Shown here: in pieces, positions 1 through 6,123 of the stretch | Position numbering within the stretch: position 1 is the first letter of the stretch | Layout of the letters: each line of letters begins with the position of its first letter | Source of the DNA: Actinomadura fibrosa | GTDB taxonomy: Bacteria > Actinomycetota > Actinomycetes > Streptosporangiales > Streptosporangiaceae | Assembly (NCBI RefSeq): GCF_900659615.1 | Contig: NZ_CAACUY010000044.1 | Span: 1 to 56,392, forward strand | Direction: 5' to 3' | Length of the DNA: 56,392 nt | Notes under the pieces: model-generated | The model's database searches: none | Told to the model about the DNA's origin: nothing | Seen by the model: the letters and a program-made list of their open reading frames with translations, nothing else | Made by a program: the position numbers and the translations under genes

Positions 1-57
1 CACCCGCTGAAACAGCTCCCACAACTCCTCAGGCACCAACCGCTCGACCATCTCCAC
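1..57 (-). CDS. IS5-like transposase, N-terminal fragment cut by the window edge
   Basis: Read on the minus strand from GTG at 57 (or ATG at 51), the sequence gives a short open frame beginning VEMVERLVPEELWELFQRV. This resembles the N-terminal 'LVPDxLWELxxP' segment of IS5-family transposases of actinomycetes. Only about 19 codons are inside the window and the frame runs off the left edge. The family call rests on this short motif plus the terminal-repeat-like sequence just upstream (84-101). It could be intact or decayed; the window does not show which. Confidence 0.55.
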   Translation of the reverse strand, partial: MEMVERLVPEELWELFQRV

Positions 58-102
58 GAACGGCAGGCTACCGCCGACACACCAAATGAGATGACGTCTT
101 AG
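1..102 (-). mobile_element. End of an IS5-like insertion sequence
   Basis: The transposase start at 57 is preceded by a short A+T-richer end sequence (about 84-101, reading AAGACGTCATCTCATTT on the minus strand), as expected for the left terminal inverted repeat of an IS. The outer boundary near 101-102 is a guess because the other end is outside the window. The element abuts the G-rich repeat island that follows. Confidence 0.45.
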
Positions 103-1626
103 GAGCGGGGTGCTGCGTAGTGGCGCAAGACCTCGGCCGCGAGACGCTGCGCGACGACGTGGAGGGCCTCGGACGCGGAGTGCTACGGGACGACGCGCAG
201 GGTCTCGGGCGTGGGGTGCTGCGCGGAGGGCCGAAGCCGCGGCCGAGGGACGTGCGCGAAGAGGGATGGGCTCGGACGTGAGCGCCGCGCGGAGGCCCAG
301 AGGCGTGGCCGAGGAATGTTGTGCGAAGAAGAATGGGCTCGGACGTGGGCGCCGCACGGAGGACCGAAGCCGCAGCCGAGGGATATGCGCGAAGGGGGAT
401 GGGACTTGGGATGTTGGGGGCTGCGCCGAGATGCGGAGCGGCGTGCACGCGGGGTGCTGCGCAGCGATCGTGCAGCGCTTTGGCGGAGCCGCGCCGATGC
501 GCAGACGGCGTGAGCCTCGGGAGCGCCGGCGGCTTCGGGGCCATCGATGGCATGGACGTGACGATGTGCGCGGAGTTGCGCAAGAGACTCGCATGCGAGC
601 GGGCGCGGAGAAGTGAATGGGCTCGGACGCGCCAGAGTGCGGGGCGAGGGCATTTTGGACGCGTACCGCGGAGGTCCAGAAGGGCATGCGGAGATGCAAA
701 GGAGCTTGGAGGTAGAGGGTGCTCTCGCGCGCGGAGCATCCGGATGTGGACGCGCGCAGAGATAGGCGAGGGCTTGAGCCGAGGGTGCGGGGAGGCCACG
801 AGCGTGAGAGCGCGTAGAGAGGTGAAGCGGCTTGGGCGCGCCGAGAACGCGCAAATGGTGGAGAGCTTGGACCCGAAGAGCGTATGGCTTCGCGGGGGGT
901 TGGACGCGCCGGGAGCGCACGAGTTGTGGCGGAGTTTGGACGCGCGGAGAGCGTATGGAGTTGCGGCAGGGCTTGCACGAGGGGACACGGGAACGCCGGA
1001 GGGGAGGGGACGGACATGTGGAGGGCCTCCTAGCTGGTGCGCGAGGCAAGGACGGGGCTGAGTCCAGAGTTGGGGCCGGGTCGCGCGCAGGGCTGGGGCA
1101 AGGCTGTGTGCAGAACTGGGAGCAATACCGAGCGTGGACTGGGGCCGGGCCGTGTGTGGGATGGAGGGCGAAGTTTGAGTGGGGCGGGGTTGCGTGCAGG
1201 GCTGAGTGTGGGACGGGCGTCGAGGTCGGGCTAAGACGGAACGTCGGGCTGAGACGGAACTGAGTGCGGATCGGAGGACGAGGTCGAGAAGCGGGACGGA
1301 CGGCGAGGTTGAGTGCGACGGAGTGGGGCGGGGTTGCGTGCAGGGCTGAGGGTGGGATGGGCGGCGAGGTCGAGCGCGGGCTGAGGCGGGGCTGAGTGCA
1401 GGGCCGAGTGCAGGGCCGAGTGCGGGACTGGGGGCGAGGTTGAGTGCGGGACTGGCGGAGGGCTGAGGGCGGATGGAGGACGGGGGTGAGTGCGGATTGG
1501 GGCAAGGTTGGGTGCTTGCGGGCCGGAGGAAGAGGCGAGCGGTAGTGGAGGACGGAAAGGGGGGCGGATACGGGACGGGGGACGCGTATGGGGGCGAGTG
1601 TGGAGTGGGGCGGGCTGAGTGCGGGG
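103..1626. repeat. G-rich, degenerate tandem-repeat island without a credible gene
   Basis: About 1.5 kb with strong G-over-C skew on the plus strand. Long open frames exist on the C-rich strand, but they encode only Pro/Ser/Arg/Thr-rich low-complexity sequence and overlap the real crotonase gene in another frame. Repeats are visible. The phrase ATGGGCTCGGACG recurs at 266, 333 and 617, and a related ATGGGACTTGG lies at 399, giving a period of about 66-67 bp. A 30-bp exact direct repeat beginning GAGTGGGGCGGGG occurs at 1177-1206 and again at 1321-1350. I see no start codon with a ribosome site and no known domain. The island lies between the IS end and the crotonase stop codon. Confidence 0.6.
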
Positions 1627-2352
1627 TTATGGGTGGTTGGATCGGGGGGGGGGTTCGGTTGCTTGAGGGGTCAGGGCTAGGCGGGCTTCGTTCTGCGTTG
1701 CTTCGTGCTCGGGTAGGGACCATTGTTCGAGGACGGACCGGCGGGCGGCATCCCGGGCTCCGGGTGGCAGGGAGGCCATGGCATCGGCCATGTGCAAGGC
1801 GTGTTCCAGGGATTGACCGGGATCGACTAGCCGGGAGATGAGGCCGTAGCCGAGGGCCTCGTCGGCGGAGACACGGCGGGCGGTCAGGAGGATGTCGAGA
1901 GCTCTGCTCTGGCCGATGAGGCGAGGAAGACGGACGGTGCCCGCGTCCAAGCAGGGGAGCCCGTGGGTCAGGTTGAGGGTGCCGAACTCGGCGGTCGTGG
2001 ACGCGACGCGGAGATCGGCCCACAGAGCGAGCTCGAAGCCGCCGCCGAAACAGTAGCCCTCGATCGCGGCGATGATCGGCTTGGCCGGTGGGGTACGGGT
2101 GACCCGCATGGGCGGAGGGCCGTCCACGGTGGGCATCGGGAAGTCGCCAGCGGCCATGGCTTTCAGGTCGTTGCCGGCGCAGAAGGTGTCGCCGGCGCCC
2201 GTGAGGACGAGGACGTGAACATCGTCGTCGTGTTCGGCGTTATCGACGGCCTCTGCGAGAGCTGTGGCCATGGGACCATCCACGGCGTTGCGACGGTCGG
2301 GGCGGTCGAGGGTGATCACTTGGACGGCGCCATGGCGAGCGGTACGGATCAT
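1627..2352 (-). CDS. Enoyl-CoA hydratase/isomerase (crotonase) family protein
   Basis: A 241-residue cytoplasmic crotonase-fold enzyme, likely acting on an acyl-CoA substrate by hydration, isomerisation or a related step. The family signatures are clear. DRPDRRNAV lies near residues 17-25. AGNDLKAM near 60 forms the CoA/oxyanion loop. AAIEGYCFGGGFELAL near 95-110 forms the second oxyanion loop, followed by AEFGTLNLTHGLPC. The usual catalytic Glu pair cannot be assigned safely, so the exact reaction is unknown. It is divergent from the TetR gene at 2406; the 53-bp gap holds a palindrome (2368-2379) only 16 bp upstream of this ATG, so TetR repression is likely. The length is slightly short for the family (about 255-260). 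The stop lies at the edge of the G-rich island. Confidence 0.9.
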   Translation of the reverse strand: MIRTARHGAVQVITLDRPDRRNAVDGPMATALAEAVDNAEHDDDVHVLVLTGAGDTFCAGNDLKAMAAGDFPMPTVDGPPPMRVTRTPPAKPIIAAIEGYCFGGGFELALWADLRVASTTAEFGTLNLTHGLPCLDAGTVRLPRLIGQSRALDILLTARRVSADEALGYGLISRLVDPGQSLEHALHMADAMASLPPGARDAARRSVLEQWSLPEHEATQNEARLALTPQATEPPPRSNHP

Positions 2353-2362
2353 GTCGCGGATC

Positions 2363-2380
2363 CTAGATAGATCGATCTAG
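2363..2380. promoter_or_regulatory. TetR-type operator between crotonase and tetR
   Basis: The 12-bp perfect palindrome TAGATCGATCTA (2368-2379) lies inside a longer CTAGAT...ATCTAG arrangement. It sits 16 bp from the crotonase start and overlaps the expected -35 area of the tetR promoter (-10 at 2394-2399). One bound repressor could therefore control both genes. Confidence 0.65.
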
Positions 2381-2393
2381 TTAGGGCAAGGAC

Positions 2394-2399
2394 TAGGCT
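2394..2399 (+). promoter_or_regulatory. -10 box of a leaderless tetR promoter
   Basis: TAGGCT ends 6 nt before the ATG at 2406, and no Shine-Dalgarno sequence is present. Transcription would start at or next to the start codon. The same hexamer in the same position occurs before mshB and the RraA gene. Confidence 0.6.
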
Positions 2400-2405
2400 G
2401 CCGGG

Positions 2406-2993
2406 ATGGGATCAGACACACGGACGCGGCTCCTGGAGGCGGCTGCGCAGTTGTTTCGGGAGCAGGGATACGCCGCGACGGGGTTGAAGCAGATCACGAC
2501 GGAGGCGGGGGCGCCGTGGGGGTCGCTCTACCACTTCTTCCCTGGCGGTAAGGAACAGTTGGGCGTTGAGACGGTCGCCCACTCGGGTACGCGCTACCTG
2601 CGGTTGTTCGACCTGGTGTACGGACGGGCGGACGGGGACGCGGCCGACGCCGTCCTGGACTTCTTCCAGCTGAGCGTTGATGCCTTGGAGAAGTCAGGAT
2701 GGGGCGACGGTTGCCCGATAGCGACTGTCGCGCTGGAGGCGGCAAGTACCAGTGAGCCATTGCGGCATGCGTGCGCGGACGTGTTCGCCGGCTGGCGGGC
2801 GGCGACGGCGCGCCGATTCGCCATGGAGGGGATCGAGCCGGCGGAGGACTTGGCGGTCTATGTACTGGCCGCGTTCGAGGGCGCGATCATTCTGAGCCGT
2901 ACCAGCCATGACACCGGTCCCTTGCAGGTAACCGCCAAGATCGTGGCCCAAACGATCCGCGATCGACGACGTTCTGGTGGCAGCGCGGACTGA
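2406..2993 (+). CDS. TetR/AcrR family transcriptional regulator (LmrA/YxaF type)
   Basis: A 195-residue repressor. The N-terminal helix-turn-helix covers residues 5-50 (TRTRLLEAAAQLFREQGY, then GLKQITTEAGAPWGSLYHFF). The C-terminal ligand-binding half contains 'GCPIATVALEAAS', typical of LmrA/YxaF-like TetR proteins. It is transcribed divergently from the crotonase gene across a shared palindrome, so control of the crotonase and of itself is the simplest role. The ATG at 2406 lacks a ribosome site but follows TAGGCT by 6 nt. The inducer is unknown; an acyl-CoA or small hydrophobic ligand is a guess from the neighbour. Confidence 0.9.
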   Translation: MGSDTRTRLLEAAAQLFREQGYAATGLKQITTEAGAPWGSLYHFFPGGKEQLGVETVAHSGTRYLRLFDLVYGRADGDAADAVLDFFQLSVDALEKSGWGDGCPIATVALEAASTSEPLRHACADVFAGWRAATARRFAMEGIEPAEDLAVYVLAAFEGAIILSRTSHDTGPLQVTAKIVAQTIRDRRRSGGSAD

Positions 2994-3026
2994 CTATGTC
3001 GCATCGCCACTTCGCACGCGGCGGTG

Positions 3027-4061
3027 TCAGCCCGGGCGGTTGCTGTTCGTGTGCGTGCATGGAGCCATGCCTTTCGATGGGGATGCACGAGTTCTGAGGG
3101 CGGTGGCCGGTGTGCCCTGAGCTGGAAGGGAAAGCGAGGCGGCATCTGGTGGAGGACGAGGCCGGGGGAGGAGGCGGGCGGTGGCGTCCGGTGGCGGGCG
3201 AGGGTCGTATGAGAGAAGAGGGCGGCGGTGTCTGGTGGCGGGCGAGAGTCGTGAGAGGGAGGAGGGGTGCGGCGTCCGGTGGCGGCGTGGGTCGTGGGAG
3301 GCGAGAGGGGTGCGGCGTCCGGTGGCGCCAGGGTCGTGGGAGGGGAGAGGAATGCGGTGTCTGATGGCGGGCGAGGGGCGAGGGGCGAGGGGCGAGGGCA
3401 GTGGCGTCCGGTGGCGGGCGAGGGGCGGGCGAGGGGCGGGGGGATGGAGACGGGAGCTGGTGTCTGGTGGTGGATGAAGGGGTGTGTGGGAGAAGTGGGC
3501 GGCGTCTGGTGGGGGGACGAGGGGTGTGTGAGGGAGGCGGGCGGTTGTATCGGGGGGCGGATGTGGGTCGTGTGAGGGTGGCGGGGAGGGGCGCGTGGGG
3601 TCCGGGGCGAGGGTCGTTTGTGGAGGTGGGTGAGGGGCGTGGGGCAGCGGAGGGATTAGCGCGTGGGAAGAGATGGTGGGGCGCGTCCGGGGTGGAGCAA
3701 GGGGCCTTTTGTGGAGGCGTGCAGGAGCTGTAGGTAGGCGGAACGGGCCGGGTGGGGGAGTTGGGAGAGGGACGTTGGGGAGGTGGGGTGTGGTGGTCGG
3801 CTCGTGTGGGGTTGAGCGGACGGTGTGCGTGGCTGGGTTGTTGCTGCGTTGCTGGGTCGTCATTTTGATGTCTGCCTTCGTGTCGGCGGCTATGGGGGAG
3901 TTGGAGGTCTGCTGTGCCACGGGATCAGCGGGTCTGAGGCTTGTTCTGCCTATGGGTGTGCGGGGGCCGTGCCCGCTTCCGGGTTCGTCTTCGTCGTCGT
4001 GGAAAACGGTGTAGCCGGTAGGGAGTAGGGCTGCGGTCGCTGGGCGGTGTGCCTTGTGCAT
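3027..4061 (-). CDS. Possible small protein with Pro/His/Thr-rich tail (doubtful)
   Basis: An open frame of 344 codons on the minus strand. In its favour, ATG at 4061 follows a good ribosome site (GGAAGGA, 7 nt upstream). The first 65 or so residues (MHKAHRPATAALLPTGYTVF, an acidic HDDEDEP stretch, then mixed composition) look protein-like. It is divergent from the xre gene across a motif-rich gap. Against it, everything after about residue 90 is read from the C-rich strand of the repeat island and is Pro/His/Thr/Arg low complexity, where stop codons are scarce by composition alone. A short real gene whose original stop was lost when the repeats expanded is possible. I do not recognise a family. 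Confidence 0.35.
   Translation of the reverse strand: MHKAHRPATAALLPTGYTVFHDDEDEPGSGHGPRTPIGRTSLRPADPVAQQTSNSPIAADTKADIKMTTQQRSNNPATHTVRSTPHEPTTTPHLPNVPLPTPPPGPFRLPTAPARLHKRPLAPPRTRPTISSHALIPPLPHAPHPPPQTTLAPDPTRPSPPPSHDPHPPPDTTARLPHTPLVPPPDAAHFSHTPLHPPPDTSSRLHPPAPRPPLARHRTPLPSPLAPRPSPAIRHRIPLPSHDPGATGRRTPLASHDPRRHRTPHPSSLSRLSPATRHRRPLLSYDPRPPPDATARLLPRPRPPPDAASLSLPAQGTPATALRTRASPSKGMAPCTHTNSNRPG
3182..3480. repeat. About six 43-46-bp degenerate tandem repeats, G-rich on the plus strand
   Basis: The phrase GTCCGGTGGCGGG or a one- to three-base variant starts at 3186, 3231, 3274, 3317, 3360 and 3406, a spacing of 43-46 bp. A heptamer GCGAGGG/CGAGGGG is reiterated at about 3371-3400. Looser G-rich repetition continues to about 3800. 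This resembles the island at 103-1626 in composition but not in unit sequence. Confidence 0.65.
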
Positions 4062-4087
4062 GAGTCGTCCTTCCGGTTTGTCGCATA

Positions 4088-4163
4088 TGCAAACGTCGAC
4101 TCTCGTGCCATCATGGCGGTGGAGACCCTGTTTGCGTGTGCAGTTGCGAAGCTAGCATTTGCA
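4088..4163. promoter_or_regulatory. Cluster of TTTGCR/YGCAAA motifs upstream of xre
   Basis: In an A+T-richer stretch, TGCAAA (4088-4093), TTTGCG (4131-4136), TTGCGAA (4144-4150) and TTTGCA (4158-4163) occur within 76 bp. TTGCGAA and TTTGCA form an imperfect inverted pair around GCTAGC. The cluster lies 80-160 bp before the XRE start and between divergent reading frames, a plausible autoregulatory operator region. Confidence 0.35.
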
Positions 4164-4245
4164 GTCGCTAATCGTCAAGGGCTTTCATGTGGGCATGACC
4201 TTTGACCGGTAATGCGGGATTAGTCCTCACGTGGAGAGGTGGGTC

Positions 4246-4881
4246 GTGGGCGTCGCCGAGGACACCGTCGTCCGTAACCGCGCGTTGCAGACGGAGTGGT
4301 ACGGGGAGCCGCTGGGCGACCGCGTGCGCAGGCTCCTCGATCGGCTCGGCCTTTCGCAGTCCGGGCTGGCCGGTGTGCTCGGCCTGTCGGCGCCGATGCT
4401 GTCCCAGCTCATGTCCGGCCAGCGCGCCAAGATCAGCAATCCGGTGGTGCTGCACCGTCTTCTGGCCGCCGAGGAGCTCGCCGCCGATCCGGCGTTCGAC
4501 GAGATGCCGGCCGCGGAGGTGAAGAGGCGCCTGCGGGAGATCGGCGCTGAGTCGGCGGCGACTGCGGCGGGGTTGCGTACCGGGTCGTCCGAGCGGGTGC
4601 CCGCGGGGCGTTCGGGAGGCGTTCCGGTGTCCGGTGAGCAGGCTGGGGGAGCGAGGGGGACCTCTGAGTCGACTGCCCGGCTCGTTCAAGCCTTGCTGCG
4701 CGAGGTCGCCTCGGCGTCCGAGATCGATGCCGCCGCGGCGCTGATCGACGAGCGGTTCCCCGAGCTCGCCGAGCTGCTGCGCGTGTACGGCAACGGCCGC
4801 ACCAGTGAGGCCGAGGCCCATTTCGCCCGTACCGTCGGCGCCTACCTCGCCTCGGCCGCCGAGCGGGGGCCTGACGCCTGA
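4246..4881 (+). CDS. XRE-family helix-turn-helix DNA-binding protein
   Basis: A 211-residue regulator. The N-terminal XRE/Cro helix-turn-helix is at about residues 24-65 (RVRRLLDRLGLSQSGLAGVL, then SAPMLSQLMSGQRAKISNP). The rest is helical, with an Ala/Glu-rich C-terminal half and no recognisable ligand domain. GTG at 4246 is chosen over GTG at 4231 because GGAGAGG (4233-4239) is a well-placed ribosome site for it. A TTTGCR motif cluster lies upstream. The gene is followed by a weak hairpin (4886-4909) and then the sdh promoter region. Targets are unknown; proximity to sdhC suggests but does not show a link. Confidence 0.85.
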   Translation: MGVAEDTVVRNRALQTEWYGEPLGDRVRRLLDRLGLSQSGLAGVLGLSAPMLSQLMSGQRAKISNPVVLHRLLAAEELAADPAFDEMPAAEVKRRLREIGAESAATAAGLRTGSSERVPAGRSGGVPVSGEQAGGARGTSESTARLVQALLREVASASEIDAAAALIDERFPELAELLRVYGNGRTSEAEAHFARTVGAYLASAAERGPDA

Positions 4882-4885
4882 GGCT

Positions 4886-4909
4886 TTCCTCGCCGTCTCT
4901 TGCGAGGGG
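4886..4909 (+). terminator. Weak hairpin after xre
   Basis: CCTCGC (4888-4893) pairs with GCGAGG (4902-4907) across an 8-nt loop, with flanking T-G pairs, 6 nt after the stop codon. There is no clear U-tract. Confidence 0.35.
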
Positions 4910-5013
4910 TGGGTTCCTTGTGCGCGGACGGTGACCGTGTGCTTCGGAGGGTGGATCCGAGGGGGAGTGGCCGGTGGGTCATGCCGTGCTGTGCTCGTCT
5001 CGATTCCATTGGG

Positions 5014-5032
5014 CCATAACAACTGGTTATGG
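5014..5032. promoter_or_regulatory. Perfect inverted repeat CCATAAC-N5-GTTATGG
   Basis: Seven-base arms (5014-5020 and 5026-5032) with a 5-nt spacer, in an A+T-richer stretch 250 bp upstream of sdhC and 41 bp before the first CRP-like box. It is a candidate operator for an unidentified dimeric regulator. Confidence 0.45.
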
Positions 5033-5072
5033 GGAGCGTACGGTGCCGTAGACGGTTTTCCCCGCTAAAGTC

Positions 5073-5088
5073 TGTGGTCAGGGTCACA
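5073..5088. promoter_or_regulatory. CRP-like box 1 upstream of sdhC
   Basis: TGTGGTCAGGGTCACA matches the CRP consensus TGTGA-N6-TCACA at 9 of 10 positions. Confidence 0.6.
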
Positions 5089-5100
5089 TGCGGGTCTGGC

Positions 5101-5116
5101 TGTTATGTATGTCACA
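5101..5116. promoter_or_regulatory. CRP-like box 2 upstream of sdhC
   Basis: TGTTATGTATGTCACA matches TGTGA-N6-TCACA at 9 of 10 positions. Its centre is 28 bp from that of box 1. A Crp-family gene lies just beyond the operon at 9361. Confidence 0.6.
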
Positions 5117-5280
5117 GTGCCTGGCGGGTGGCGTAAGGTCGCTTCGCTGGAAGCGCACACGAGGCGTCACCGCCCGCATGCGGCAGGCCTCCGGCCGAGG
5201 CGCGACGGCCGCATGCGGTGGCCGCATGGGTGCGCTCAACCGTGGTACGGGGACACGACCCGAGCTCAGGAGAGCGATCG

Positions 5281-6111
5281 ATGAGCACTGTGGAGGCGCC
5301 GGCCAAATCGCGCGCCCAGATCAAGGAACGTACGCTCCGCAAGGACAACTGGCGCCTCTATCCCATCACCACGTTCGTGATTTTCACGGCGTGGGTGGTG
5401 TACGCGACGGTCCGGGCTTTCTGGGGCTCCGCCTTCTACGTCCCGGAGTACCACTACCTGACGCCGTTCTACTCGCCGTGCCTGAACGACATCTGCAACA
5501 ACGTCACGGTGGACGGGCACACGGGCGACGCGGCGGAGTTCGGCACGTTCCTGCCGTCCGGAACGCGGGGGTGGATCCCGTTCGCGGCCATCTCGCTGCC
5601 GTTCCTGCTGCTGTTCCGCCTGACCTGCTACTACTACCGCAAGGCGTACTACCGCTCCTTCTGGGCGGCGCCCACCGCGTGCGCGGTGCGGGAGCCGCAC
5701 AGCAAGTACACCGGGGAGCGGCGCTTCCCGCTCATCGGCCAGAACCTGCACCGCTACTTCTGGATGGCCGCGTTCCTCATCTCGCTCATCAACACCTGGG
5801 ACGCGGTCCGCGCGTTCCACGGCGAGGACGGCGGGTTCGGCATCGGCCTCGGCACCGTCATCCTCGTCGCGAACGTGGTCCTGCTCTGGCTCTACACCCT
5901 GTCGTGCCACTCGTGCCGGCACATCGTCGGCGGGCGGTTGAAGAACTTCTCCAAGCACCCCTTCCGGTACCGGATGTGGGGCTGGGTCTCCAAGATCAAT
6001 CAGCGGCACGGCACGTACGCCCTGATCACGCTGGGCTCCCTCGTGGTGGCCGACCTGTACGTCGCGCTGGTGGCCAGCAACACCATCAACGACCTGCGCA
6101 TCTTCAACTGA
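5281..6111 (+). CDS. sdhC: Succinate dehydrogenase membrane anchor subunit, mycobacterial Sdh1 type
   Basis: A 276-residue integral membrane protein that should anchor the flavoprotein and iron-sulfur subunits encoded directly downstream and pass electrons to menaquinone. About five hydrophobic segments are visible, e.g. ITTFVIFTAWVVYATVRAFW, FAAISLPFLLLFRL, YFWMAAFLISLI, GTVILVANVVLLWLYTL and ITLGSLVVADLYVAL. Length and gene order match the M. tuberculosis Rv0249c-Rv0248c-Rv0247c operon. A CHSCRH motif follows the fourth segment, and CLNDIC lies in the first large loop. The start is ATG 5281, with AGGAGAG about 9 nt upstream; upstream GTG and TTG codons lack such a site. The next gene begins 12 nt after the stop. 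Control by the two CRP-like boxes upstream is likely. Confidence 0.85.
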   Translation: MSTVEAPAKSRAQIKERTLRKDNWRLYPITTFVIFTAWVVYATVRAFWGSAFYVPEYHYLTPFYSPCLNDICNNVTVDGHTGDAAEFGTFLPSGTRGWIPFAAISLPFLLLFRLTCYYYRKAYYRSFWAAPTACAVREPHSKYTGERRFPLIGQNLHRYFWMAAFLISLINTWDAVRAFHGEDGGFGIGLGTVILVANVVLLWLYTLSCHSCRHIVGGRLKNFSKHPFRYRMWGWVSKINQRHGTYALITLGSLVVADLYVALVASNTINDLRIFN

Positions 6112-6123
6112 GGCCAAGGGATC

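Larger units (their letters stand above)
2994..4245. other. 1.25-kb region: second G-rich repeat island, a doubtful minus-strand gene and the xre upstream region
   Basis: From about 3090 to 3800 the plus strand is G-rich and repetitive (separate entry). From about 3820 to 4230 base composition returns towards normal and then becomes A+T-richer. A possible minus-strand gene starts at 4061 (separate entry), and a cluster of TTTGCR motifs lies at 4088-4163 before xre. Nothing else is supported. Confidence 0.5.
4882..5280. other. 399-bp intergenic control region upstream of sdhC
   Basis: It holds a weak terminator hairpin after xre, a perfect inverted repeat at 5014-5032 and two CRP-like boxes at 5073-5088 and 5101-5116, described separately. 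The A+T-rich part (5000-5120) is the likely promoter zone. Nothing coding is seen. Confidence 0.7.

Noticed and set aside
68..2023. 651-codon minus-strand open frame
   Set aside because: Low-complexity Pro/Arg/Ser sequence from the C-rich strand that also overlaps the clear crotonase gene in another frame; no ribosome site or domain.
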